This document shows positions 26,401-38,400 of a stretch of 64,000 nucleotides of DNA, in pieces. The stretch lies in the NCBI RefSeq assembly GCF_900104955.1, contig NZ_FNSI01000001.1:4684001-4748000 (forward strand). Direction: 5' to 3'. This stretch comes from Beijerinckia sp. 28-YEA-48 (lineage in GTDB: Bacteria > Pseudomonadota > Alphaproteobacteria > Rhizobiales > Beijerinckiaceae). The first letter of the stretch is position 1; each line of letters opens with the position of its first letter. The position numbers were made by a program, and so were the translations under genes. Under the pieces are notes generated by a model. That model worked only from the letters and a program-made list of their open reading frames with translations. It did no database searches and was not told where the DNA came from.

Positions 26401-29400
26401 CCCATGAGGCCGGCATTGCCGATCTGCAAGGTGCCGCCGTTGATCGCTGTTCCGCCGGTATAGGTGTTGGCGCCCGTCAGGATGAGCGTCCCGGCGCCAG
26501 CCTTGGTCAGGTTCGTGCCGCCCCAACCCGTCACCGGATTGGCCGCCTGATCGGTCAGCGATGCCCCGACCGTGAAACTGTCGGTGGCATTGGTCAGCGT
26601 GAACGTGCCGTGGGCGAGATTGTTGCCGGCGCTCCAGTTCAGACTATAGCTGGCGAGATACTGCAGGCTGTCAGCCGACTTGCGGGTCGACACGGTGAGA
26701 TAATCCACTGTGCCGCTGAAGCCGCCGACGGTGACGGGGGCGAAGTCGCCGTTGATTCCGGAGCGGGTATCGATCAGCACCTTGTCGAGCTGGCTCGCAT
26801 CGCTGATGCCGCTGATATTGAAGCCGACATTGTTGCCGACAATGACGCGATCGGCTGACAGCGCCGGGCTGTTCGTGCCCGCAGTGACGGAGAGCGCCGT
26901 GTTGTCGGCGAAGCTCACATCGCGCGCGACGTTCAGGGTCGCCGGTGTTTCGATTGCCAGCGTGCCGCCGTTGACGTTGACGTTTCCGCCAAGGGTGTTG
27001 CTGCCGCCCGCAGTGCCGTCGCCGAACTGCAACCGGCCGCCCGAGACGGTGGTGTTGCCCGTATAACTGTTCGTGCCGGTCAGGACCGTCGAACCCGGGC
27101 CGACCTGCCACAGCTCGCCGCCGCCCGAGATGTTGCCCGACAAGGTCAGCGTTCCCGTCCGGTAGATGGAGAGCACGCTATTGTTGACGACATTACCGAC
27201 GATCGAACCGGTCGCTCCGCCATTGCCGATCTGCAGCAAGCCGTTGTCGATCCTCGTGCCGCCGGTATAGGTGTTGTCGCCCGACAGGGTCAGCCCGCCC
27301 GTACCCGTCTTGACCAGCGAACCGCCGGTGCCCGAAATGACACCACTCACCTCGTTCCCGGCGCCGTTGGAGCCGACCGTCAGTTCGTTGGCGCCGAGGA
27401 TAAAGGCGCCCGCGCCAGCGATCGATGCGGCGCTGATCTTGCCATCGCCATTGAGTCCTGTGGTGCCCGAGAAATCGACCGTACCACTGGCATTGTTGAC
27501 AATGGTCGCGTTGCCTGCGGTGCTGCGGTCGCTGAAGATCAGGCGATTGCTGTTGGTGATGGCAGCGTTGCCGGCCGTGCTTGAATTGCGGAAAGCGATC
27601 GTCCCTGGGGTGTTGTTGGTGATGGTGGCATTGCCGGCGGTGCTGGTGTCCAGGAAGGACAGGGCGCCGTCATTGGTGATGCCAGTGCTTCCGGCACTGT
27701 TGGCGTTGCGGAAATTCGTCGTGCCGCTATTTGAAATATTGACGATGCCGCTCATGTCGGCATTGAAGACGTCAAACGTGCCGTTGGCGCCGACCCCCAC
27801 GTTGCCCAGGATCGCACCCGTGTCGGTGGAGGTGCCAAGCTGCAAGGCGCCACCGTTGACCGTGGTGCCACCTGTATAAGTGTTGATCCCGGACAGGGCT
27901 AGAGTGCCAGTACCGGTCTTAACGAGCGAGCCGCCAACGCCGGAAATAACGCCACTCGCCTCGGTCGAGAGATTGTTGGAGCCAACAGTCAGTTCGTTGG
28001 CCCCGAGGATGAACTGGCCATCCCCGGCGATCGAACCGGCCGTCAGTTTATTGTCGTTGTTCGGGCCTGTGCTGGTGGAGAAATCGATACTCGCGCTGGC
28101 CCCAGTGTTGATCAACTGCGCATTGCCGCCGGTCGACTGGCCTATGAAGGTGACGACGCTGCTGTTGCTGATGCGAGCATTTTCAGCGGTGCCATTGCCC
28201 AGAAAAATCAGATTCTGGCTGTTGGTGATATCGGCGGTGCCAGCCGTGCTGTTGTCTGAGAATTCAGTATAGGCGTTGTTGGTAATACGAACATCGCCAG
28301 CCGAACTGGCACCGTTGAAATAGAGGTCGAAAGCGTTGGTGATGACAGCGCCGGAAGCGGTGCTGCTGCCAAAGAAACGCAGCCGGCCATTGTTGGTGAT
28401 TGTAGAGCCATTGGCCCCGCTGTTATCGGAAAACGACATGATGTTGTTGTTCGTGATGTTGGCCGGGCCGGCGGTGCTATTGTTTCGGAAAAGCAGGTTG
28501 CCAGCGTTTGTGATTGTGGCGCTGCCGGCCGTACTGGCGTCATAGAAGAATATGTCACCGGCATTGGTGATGCTGGCCGCGCCTGCCGTGCTGGCATCTT
28601 TGAAAGTCAGGCTCTGATTGTTCGTGACGGTGGCGGTGCCTGCGGTGCTGGTATCTTTGAAAGTCAGGCTTTGATTGTTTGTGATGGTGGCCGTGTCGGC
28701 GGTGCTGGTGCTGTTAAACGCGAGAGTACCGTAGTTGACGATCGTAGCCGCACCGGCCTTGCTGCCGTTGTTGAATGATAGATTCCCGTTGCTGTTGTTG
28801 CTGACGGTCGCAAAGCCTGCCGTGCTGTCATCGAAGAACGACATGTTGGCGGTGTTCGTGATAGTCGCAGATCCCGCCGTGCTGGTGTCGTAGAAGGACA
28901 GGCGATTGCCATTCGTAATACTGGCGCTGCCAGCGCTGTTGGTATTGCGGAAATTCGTGGTCCCCACATTCAGGATGTCGGTGATCCCACTCATATCGGC
29001 GTTGACGATTTCAAATGTGCCGCTGGGATAAGTATCGACGCGTCCCACGATGGAACCCGTGTTGCCGGCATCGCCGATCTGCAGGGTGCCGTCACCAATC
29101 GACGTGCTGCCGGTATAGGTGTTGCGGCCGGTCAGGATGAGCGTGCCGGCGCCGGCCTTGGTCAGGTTCGTACCGCCCCAACCGGTCGCGGGATTGGCCG
29201 CTTGATCGGTCAGCGATGCTCCCACCGTGAAGGTGTCGGAAGCATTGGTCAGCGTGAACGTGCCGTGGGCGAGATTGTTGCCGGCGGTCCAGCTCAGGTT
29301 GTAGCTGGCGAGATATTGCAGATTGTCGGCGGATTTGTGGGTGGACACGGTGAGGTAGTCCACCGTGCCGTTGAAGCCACCGACGCTGATCGAAGCGAAG

Positions 29401-32400
29401 TCGCCGCTGATTCCCGAGCGCGTGTCGATCAGAACCTTGTCGAGCTGGCTCGCGTTGTCGATGCCGCTGATGTTGAAGGCGACGCCGCTGCCGATCCCGA
29501 CGCGCTCGGCCGATAGCGCCGGGCTGTTGGCGCCAGCGATAATGGACAGCGCGGTGTTGTCGGCAAAAGTCACGTCGCGCGCGACGTTCAGGGTCGCCGG
29601 CGTCTGGATCGCCAGCATGCCGCCGTTCACCGTCAGGTTGCCGCCGAGGTTGTTGCTGCCGCCCGTAACACCGTTGCCGAATTGCAACCGACCGCTGTTG
29701 ATGATCGTGTCGCCGCTATATGTGTTGGTGCCGGTAAGGATCGTCGCGCCTGTGCCTGTCTGATACAGCGCTCCGCTGCCCGATATATTCCCGGCGAACG
29801 TATAGGCATCGTTGCGGTTGAAGGCGAGCACGCTGTTGTTGACGACATTGCCGATGATCGAGCCGGTGGCGCCGCCATTGCCGATCTGCAGCGTGCCGCC
29901 ACTGATCGTCGAGCCGCCGCTGTAGGTGTTGGTCCCCGACAGGATCAGCGTGCCCGTGCCGGTCTTGACCAGCGAGCCGCCTGTGCCCGAGATGATACCG
30001 CTCACCTCGGTGGAGAGATTGTTGGAGCCGACTGTCAGCTCGTTGGCGCCCAGGATGAATTGGCCAAGGCCTTCGATCGAACCGGCGGTGAGTTTGTTGT
30101 CGCCGTTCGGGCCGGTGCTCGCGGAAAAATCGATCAGCGCGTTGGAGCGAGTGTTGATCAGTTGCGCGTCGCCGCCGGTCGCGTTCCCCGTGAAAGAGAC
30201 AGAGTCGTCATTGTAGATCGTGGCGCTCCCAGCCGAGCTGGTATCGCCGAAGGACAAAGCTGCGTTGTTGTAAATGGTGGCGGTTCTGGCCGTGCTCGTA
30301 TTACCGAATCTGACTAAACCATTGTTGGTGATGACCGCGCCGCCGGCCGTGCTCGCATCAACGAACCCAACCGTCGCTCCGCTATTGTTGGTGATTCTGG
30401 CGGAATCGGCTGTGCTGTTGTCGTGGAATGTCAAAGTTCCAGCATTCGTGATGCCGGCATTACCAGCCATGGAATTCCCCCAGAATCCCACGCTTGCGCC
30501 GCTCTTGTTGTCGATGGTGGCGCTGCCGGCCCTGCTGGTATCGACGAAATTCAAGCCGTAGTAGTTGGTGATACTGGCGGTGCCGGCGGTGCTGCTCTCC
30601 CTGAAATTGATATTGGTATAGTTGGTGATCGTGGCGGCGCCCGCCGAACTGGAGCCGTTGAACTCTATGCTGGCATTGCCGACATCGTTGAGGACGGTGG
30701 CATTCCCCAACGTGCTGTTCATGTAGAGATACATGCGGTTTTTGTTGGTGATATTCGCATTGCCGGCGGTAGCGAAATTGAAGAACGACAGGCCCATGTT
30801 GTTGGTGATCGTGGCCGAGGCCGCCGTGCTGTTGTCGACAAAGCCCATCACGCCGCCATTGTTGATGGTGGCGCTGCCGGCGGTGCTGGTGTCGTTGAAA
30901 TACAAGCCGCCGTTGTGGCTGATGTTGGACGTGGCGGCCGTGCTGTTGCCATAGAAATAAATGGAACCGCCACTGGTGATGGTGGCGCTGCTCGCGCTCG
31001 TGCCGTTCCGGAAGAACACAAAACCGTTGTTGGAAATATTCGTGATGCCGCTGGTGTCGGCATTGACGATATCGAGCGTCCTTTGCGTGCCGACGCCCAC
31101 GGTGACAGCGCCGACGATCTTGCCGGCGCTGCTCAAGGTGCCGAGCTGCAAGGTGCCGTTGTCGATGGTCGTGCCGCCGGTATAGGTGTTGGTGCCTGAC
31201 AAGATCAGCGTGCCGGTGCCGGTCTTGACCAGCGAACCGCCGGCGCCCGAAATGACGCCGCTGACTTCTGTAGAAAGATTGTTCGATCCGACCGTCAGTT
31301 CGTTGGCGCCCAGGATGAATTGACCGGGGCCAGCGATCGAGCCGGCGGAAAGCTTATGGTCGCCGTTCGGACCGGCGCTCCCGGAGAAATCGAATATGCC
31401 CTCGTCGAAAAAATTGAGTAGCTGCGCGTTACCCGCGGTCGCGTTCTGATTGAAATAAACAGAGGAGAACAGATTTGTGATGTAGGAGCTGCCAGCCGTA
31501 CTGTTTTCATTAAAATAGACGCGGGTGCGGTTATTAATGCTTGAACTTCCCGCCGTGCTCGTCCCCTTGAACGTCATGTTGCCATCGTTCGTGATGGCGG
31601 CCTGATCGGCGGTGCTGGACCCCGCGAAATTCAACTCGTTTTTGCTGATGATGGAAGCGTTTCCGGCCGTACTGCTTGCCGAAAAAGCTAAAGTGCCATG
31701 ATTGACGATGTAGGCGTGGTCGGCGCTGCTGCTGCCGCTGAATGACGTGCTGTAGCCGTTATTGTTGGTGATGGAGGCGGATCCAGCGGTGCTGGCATTG
31801 TTGAAAGAGAGGATGCCTGCGTTGGTTATTGTGGCATCACCCGCCGTGCTGGAGCCGCTGAAGTCCAGATATGCGTAGTTGGTGATGGTCGCGTTGCCGG
31901 CGGTGCTGATGTCGTTGAAAGATGTATTGGCCGAATTTGTGATGATGGCGCTGCCGGCGGTGCTGGCGTTGTTGAAAGTCAGATTCACGAGATTGGTGAT
32001 ATTGGCCGTGCCGGCGGTGCTGGTGTCATTGAAGGACAGCAGGTCACGATTTTCGATGAGGGCGTTGCTCGCGCTCGTGCTGTTGTAAAATCTGGCGCTG
32101 CCGCGGTTGTCGATACTCGTGATGCCGCTGGTGTCCGCGTTGATGACCGAGAAAGAGCCATTCGGGTCAATAGCGACCGCGCCCGCAATCGCGCCGGTGG
32201 TGCTGAGGTTGCCGAGCTGCAGCGTGCCGCCGTTCACCCTGGTGCCGCCGGTATAGGTGTTGTGGCCGGTCAGGATGAGCGTGCCATCGCCGGCCTTGGT
32301 CAGGGATGTGCCGCTCCAGCCCGTCACAGGATTGGCCGCCTGGTCGGTCAGCGCTGCCCCGACCGTGAACGTGTCGCCGAAATTGGTCAGGGTGAAAGTG

Positions 32401-35400
32401 CCATGGGCGAGGTTGTTGCCGGCAAACCAGCTCAGGCCATAGCTGGCGAGATACTGCAGACTGTCGGCTGATTTGCGGGTCGACACGGTGAGATAATCCA
32501 CCGGGCCGCTGAAGCCGCCGATGGTGATACTGGCAAAGTCGCCGCTGATCCCCGAGCGGGTGTCGATCAGAAGTTTGTCGAGCTCGCTCGCATTGCTGAT
32601 GCCGCTGAGATTGAAGGATACGCCGTTGTTGATCAGGACGCGTTCGGCTGATAACGCCGGGGCGTTGGCGCCAGCGACAATGGACAGTGCGGTATTGTCG
32701 GCGAAGGTGACGTCGCGCCCGACATTCAAGGTCGCTGGCGTCTGAATGGCCAGCGTTCCGCCATTCACCCTCACATTGCCGCCGAGGTTGTTGCTGCCCC
32801 CCGTAATGCCGTCGCCGAACTGCAGGCGCCCATCGGAGATGATGGTGTCGCCGGTATAGCTGTTATTGCCGTTCAGGATCGTCGTGCCCGTGCTCGTCTG
32901 ATACAGAGCCCCGCTGCCCGATATATTCCCGGCGAACGTATATGTATTGTTGCGGTTGAAGGCGAGCACGCTGTCGTTGACGACATTGCCGATAATCGAG
33001 CCGGTGCCGCCGCCGTTGCCGATCTGAAGCGTGCCGTTCGCGATCCGCGTGCCGCCATCGTAGGTGTTGTCGCCCGACAGGATCAGCGTGCCAATGCCGG
33101 TCTTGACCAGCGAACCGCCTGCGCCCGAAATGATGCCGCTTACCTCGGTCGAGCGGTTGTTGGAGCCCACCGTCAGTTCGTTGGCTCCGAGCATGTAGCT
33201 GCCACCGCCCGCGATCGACCCAGCGCTCAGTTTATGATCGCCGTTCGGGCCGGTGCTGGCCGAGAAATCCACAGTGCCGAAGGGGCCGTTGGTGATGGCG
33301 GCGTTGCCGGCCGTGCTGGCGCCCGCAAAACTCATAGAGCTGTTGTTAGTGAGGGTGGCATTGCCAGCCGTGCTGTTGCCACGGAATTGCGTAGCATTGC
33401 TGGTGATGGTGGCATCACCGGCTGTACTGGCGTTGTCGAAAGTCAGAATGAAATTGCTTGTGATGAAGGCATTGCCGGCCGTGCTGTTGCCGGAAAATTG
33501 TATATTGCCGATGCCGTTGCCATTGCTGCTGTTGGTGATGGTGGCGTTGCCGGCGGTGCTGGTGCCGTTGAAAAACAGGCTGCTGTAGTTGGCAATGGAG
33601 GCGGTGCCAGCCGTGCTGCTATCGTTAAAGGAAAGGTTGCCACTATTGGTGATGCCGGCGCTACCAGCGGTGCTGGTGTTGTTGAAGTTTAGGGTGCCGC
33701 CGGCGTTGTTGTTGATGGTGGCGGTACCGGCCGTACTGTTATCTTTGAAGGACAGGCTGGAATTATTGGTTATCTGAGCATTGCCAGCCGCGCTGCTATC
33801 GTTAAAGGAAAGGTTGCCACTATTGGTGATGCTGGCGCTACCAGAGGTGCTGGTATTGTTGAAGTTTAGGGTGCCGCCGGCGTTGTTGTTGATGGTGGCG
33901 GTACCGGCCGTACTGTTATCTTTGAAGTACAGGCTGAAATTATTGGTTATCTGAGCATTGCCCGCAGTGCTGCTCCAACCGAAGTTGATGTTGGAATTAT
34001 TGGTGATCGTAGCATCGCCCGCCGAGCTATTTAGATAGAAATCGATGTTGGCATTGCCGGCGCTGTTGGTGATGGTGGCCTGCCCCAACGTGGCCTGATC
34101 GTAAACATACATCCGACTGTTGTTGACGATGGTCGAGGTGGCGCCGGTGCTATAGGCGAAGAAAGATAGACCGGAGTTGTTGGTGATGTTGGCAGAAGCA
34201 GCCGTGCTGTAATCGCGGAAGCCCATAACGCCCCCATTGGTGATGGTGGCGTTCCCCGCGCTGGAATAGCCGTTGAAATAGAAACGACCGGTTAAACCGG
34301 TTTGGCTGATGGTGGCGTTTCCAGCCGTGCTGACGTCATTGAAACTCAGATTGCCGCTACTGGTGATCGTAGCAGTGCCCGCACTCGTGCCATTGTAAAA
34401 ATTGGTATCGCCGTTATTCGAAATGCTCGTGATGCCGCTGGTGTCGGCATTGACGATGTCGAACGTCTTTTGCACACCCACCGTGACAGTACCGACGATC
34501 GCGCCAGTCTGGGCCGCAGTGCCTAGCTGCAAAGCGCCGCCGTTGATCGTGGTCCCGCCGGTATAGGTATTGGTGCCCGTCAGGGTCAACCTACCCGTGC
34601 CGGTCTTCACCAGCGAGCCGCCGACGCCCGAAATGACGCCGCTCACCTCGGTCGAGAGATTGTTCGAGCCGACCGTCAGCTCGGTTCCGCCAAGATAGAA
34701 TTGGCCACCGCCCTCGATCGAACCGGCGGAGAGCTTGTGGTCGCTATTGGGGCCCGCGCTGTTGGCAAAACTGAACGTCGCGCTTGGACTGTTATTGATC
34801 AGCCGCGCAGTGCCGCCCGTCGCCTTCTGCCCAAAGCCGATCGTGTCATTGTTAATGATCGTCGCATTCCCAGCGGTGCTCTCGTCTGAAAAGTACAAGA
34901 ACCTATTGTTGGTGATGGTGGCTTGCCCGGCCGTGCTGTTGTCGAAGAATTCCGTGTATTCGTTGGTGGTAATCGTGGCGCTGCCGGCGGTGCTGGTGCC
35001 GCGGAAGTAAAGCCCGAAATCATTGGTGATCTGCGCCGTGCCGGCCGTGCTGCTGTCCCTGAAGTCGAGCCGGCCATTGTTGTTGTTGGTGATGGTCGCG
35101 GCACCAGCCGAACTGGTGCCATAAAAATAAACATACTCGGCATTAGAGATGGTGGCGCTGCCGGCAGTGCTGGCATCGTTGAAAGTCAGGGAGCTACCGG
35201 CGAGATTGGTGATCTTCGCGTTTTCAGCCTGGCTGGTGTTGTTAAAGAAAACATCGCCTCTGTTGGTGATCGCGGCGGTGCCGGCCTTGCTGGCATCATG
35301 GAAGCGCAGAGCGGTATTGTTGTTGATCGTGGCATTACCGGCGCTGCTGTCTTGAAAGAAGTTCAGATCGTTGTTGTTGAGGATCGTGGCGTTGCCGGCG

Positions 35401-38400
35401 CTGCTCGTGGCGGAAAAATAAGCGATGCCACTGTTGGTAATGCGCGCATCGCCAGCCGTACTTGCGCCGACGAAAGCTAGACTAACAGTGTTGGAGATGG
35501 TGGCCTGCCCGGCCGTGCTGCTATCGTTGAAGACGAGACCGGAATTGTTGGTGATGGTCGCGGTAGCAGCCGTGCTGGTGTTGTTGAAAGTCAGCGTGTC
35601 ATCATTTCTGATCGTGACGTTACCGGCGCTCGTGCCGTTCCAAAACCGGACGGCGCCGGCGTTCGCAATGGTGGTGATGCCGCTGGTATCGGCATTGACC
35701 ACATCAAACACGCCATCCAGCGTCACATTCACGGCGCCGGCAATCGCGCCAGTGCTGCTGATGCTGCCGAGCTGCAAGGCGCCATTATCGATCCGCGTGC
35801 CACCGGTATAGGTATTCACGCCCGACAAAATCAGCCTGCCGCTGCCGGTCTTGACCAGCGAACCACCGACGCCGGAAATGACGCCACTCACCTCGGTCGA
35901 AAGATCGTTCAAGCCGACCGTCAGCTCGTTGGCGCCGAGGATGAACTGTCCCACGCCCTCGATCGAACCGGCGGTGAGCTTTTTGTCGCTGTTGGGGCCC
36001 ACGCTACGAGAAAAATCGATCTGCGCATTGGCATCATTATTGATCAACCGCGCGCCACCGCCGGTCGCGTTATGTCGGAAGACAAGATTGCTATTGTTGA
36101 TGATCGTGGCGGTCCCAGCCGTGCTGGTTTCGGAGAAATACAGATCCTTGTTGTTGGTGATGTTGGCAGTGCCGGCCGTGCTGCTGTTGAGGAATTCCGT
36201 GTAGTGGTTGCTCACAATAGTAGAGGCGCCGGCGGAGCTGGTGTCTCTGAAGTCGAGCACAAAATTGTTGGTGATGGCGGCGGTGCCGGCGCTACTGCTG
36301 TCCCGAAAGGTGAACTGGCCGCTGTTGGCAATGGTCGCGGCACCCGCCGTGCTGGTGTTGTAGAAATTGACCCCGCCGAAACTGTCGTTGGTGATGGTGG
36401 CCGTGCCGGCCGTACTGGCGCCCAGAAAAGAAAGGATGTTGCTATTTGTGATGTTGGCGTTGCCAGCGCTGCTGGTGTTGTCGAAGGACAGAGTGCGGTA
36501 ATTTCTAATAATGGCGGTTCCCGCCGTACTGGCATTTAGAAAAGAAAGGGTACCGCCGCTGAAATTGTTGATGGAGGCGTTGCCCGCCGTGCTGGTGTCG
36601 TTGAAAGACAGGGCGGAATAATTGTTAATTTTGGCGCTCTCTGCCGTAGTGGCATCTCTGAAAGCAGCGGCACCGAAGATTATGAGGGTAGCGTTGTTCG
36701 CCGTACTCGTATTTTTGAACGATAAGCTGCCGTTGTTGGAGACAGTTATGGCGGCGTTGCCGGCCGTGCTGGTGTCGTTAAAACCCAAAACGCCATTATT
36801 GGTAATGATGGCGTTGCCAGCGGTACTGTTGTTTTTGAAAAGAACGCTACCGCTAGCGGAATTGGTGATGTTGGCGTGACCCGCCGTGCTGGTGTCGTTG
36901 AAGCGCGTAAACAGGTTATTGGTTATCGTGGCGTAATCGGCCGTGCTGGAGCCGTCGAAGTTTAACCCCCCGTTGTTGGCGATGGTCGCGCTTCCGGCGG
37001 CGCTGTTGTTGGCGAAGAATATACTCCCCCAGTTAAGAATATTGGCGGTGCCGGCCGTGGTTGAGTCATTGAAAGTCAGATTATAGTTGTTGGTGATGGT
37101 CGCGCTGCCAGCCGTGCTGCTGCCGCTGAAATTCGCAGTCCCAGTCCCAGTGTTGATGATGGTCGCGTTACCCGCCGTGCTGGTGTCGTTGAATTGTGCA
37201 GTCCCTTCATTGGTTAAAGTGGCATGATCTGCCGTGCTGGAACCGTTGAAGTACAGAAGCGAGTAGTTGCTGAGGGTCGCGCTTCCGGCGGCGCTGTTAT
37301 CGTTGAAGGATGCACGCAACCAGTTGGTGATTCTGGCATTGCCGGCCGTGCTCGAGTTGTTGAAAAACAGATTCTTGTTGTTGTTGATATTGGCGGCGCC
37401 AGCCGTGCTCGAATCATGGAAAGCCAACTCACCACTATTGGTGATCGCGGCATTGCTGGCGCTCGTGCTATTATAGAAATTTGTGAAACCACCGGTCGCT
37501 ATGCCGGTGATGCCGCTGGTATCGGCGTTGACGACATTGAATGTGCCAAACGGGGTCGTGGATACGTTGCCCACAATCGTGCCGGTGCTGCTGGCGCTGC
37601 CCAGCTGCAGCACGCCATCAAGCACTCTGGTGCCGCCAGTGTACGTGTTGGTACCCGACAAGGTCAGCGTGTCGGTGCCGGTCTTCACCAGCGAACCGCC
37701 GACGCCGGAAATGACGCCGCTCACCTCGGTCGAAAGATTGTTCGCCCCCACAGTGAATTGCTTAGCGCCGATGACATAGTTGCCGGCGCCCTCGATCGAG
37801 CCGGCGGTCATCGCCGCGAACCCGCTCGGGTCGGAAACATCCACCGTGCCGCCAGCCTCGGTGATGAAACGCGCATTGGCGCTCGTACCGGCGGAGATAA
37901 ACTGCGTGTAACCGCCATTCTGGGTCGTGATCGTCGCGGTAGCTGCCGTGCTGAAGCCACGGAAGGTCAGGGTCCCCCCGTTGCTGATGGTGGCATTCTC
38001 CGCCGAGCTGCTGTCGTAGAATGTCAGATCGCTCTTATTGGTGATCGTGGCGTTGCCGGCTTTGCTCGTATCGTTGAAACTCAGAGCGCTGTTGTTGAGG
38101 ATGGTGGCGTTAGCAGCCGTGCTGAGATTGTTGAAAAGCAGCGAGTCATTATTGGTGATATTGGCAGAGCCGGCCGAGCTGGAGTCATAGAACCACGCGG
38201 TGCTGCCGTTGATGAGGGTCGCGGTGCCGGCGGTGCTGGTGTCGTGGAATTCCAGAAAGCTGTTGTTGTTGATCGTCGCCGCGCCAGCGCTACTGGAATT
38301 TCTAAAATACAGATCTCTATTGTTGTTTAAGGTGACGGCGCCGCCGTTGACGACGATGCCCGCGCCCGTGAAATTCAGATAAGCGCTGGTCGCATTGGTG

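Larger units (their letters stand above)
25320..38340 (-). repeat. 57-bp (19-residue) repeat arrays in the autotransporter
   Basis: In-frame 57-bp units in about nine arrays (approximately 38340-37900, 37480-36060, 35640-34800, 34420-33300, 32080-31420, 31010-30160, 28950-28120, 27700-27480, 26290-25320). Conserved rung positions are Ala3, Ala6, Ile8, Leu14 and Phe16, as expected for inward-facing beta-helix residues. Unit number is well over one hundred, estimated from length, not counted. Arrays differ in copy number, which suggests expansion and contraction by recombination. Confidence 0.88.

Noticed and set aside
37224-38330. Long plus-strand open frames antisense to the autotransporter (for example 368 codons here)
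   Set aside because: They mirror the 57-bp repeat, which lacks stop codons in one antisense frame. Composition is repetitive, with no ribosome site and no family match.
25320-38340. Regular direct repeats as a possible CRISPR array
   Set aside because: The repeats are in-frame coding units without unique spacers of constant length, and there are no cas genes.
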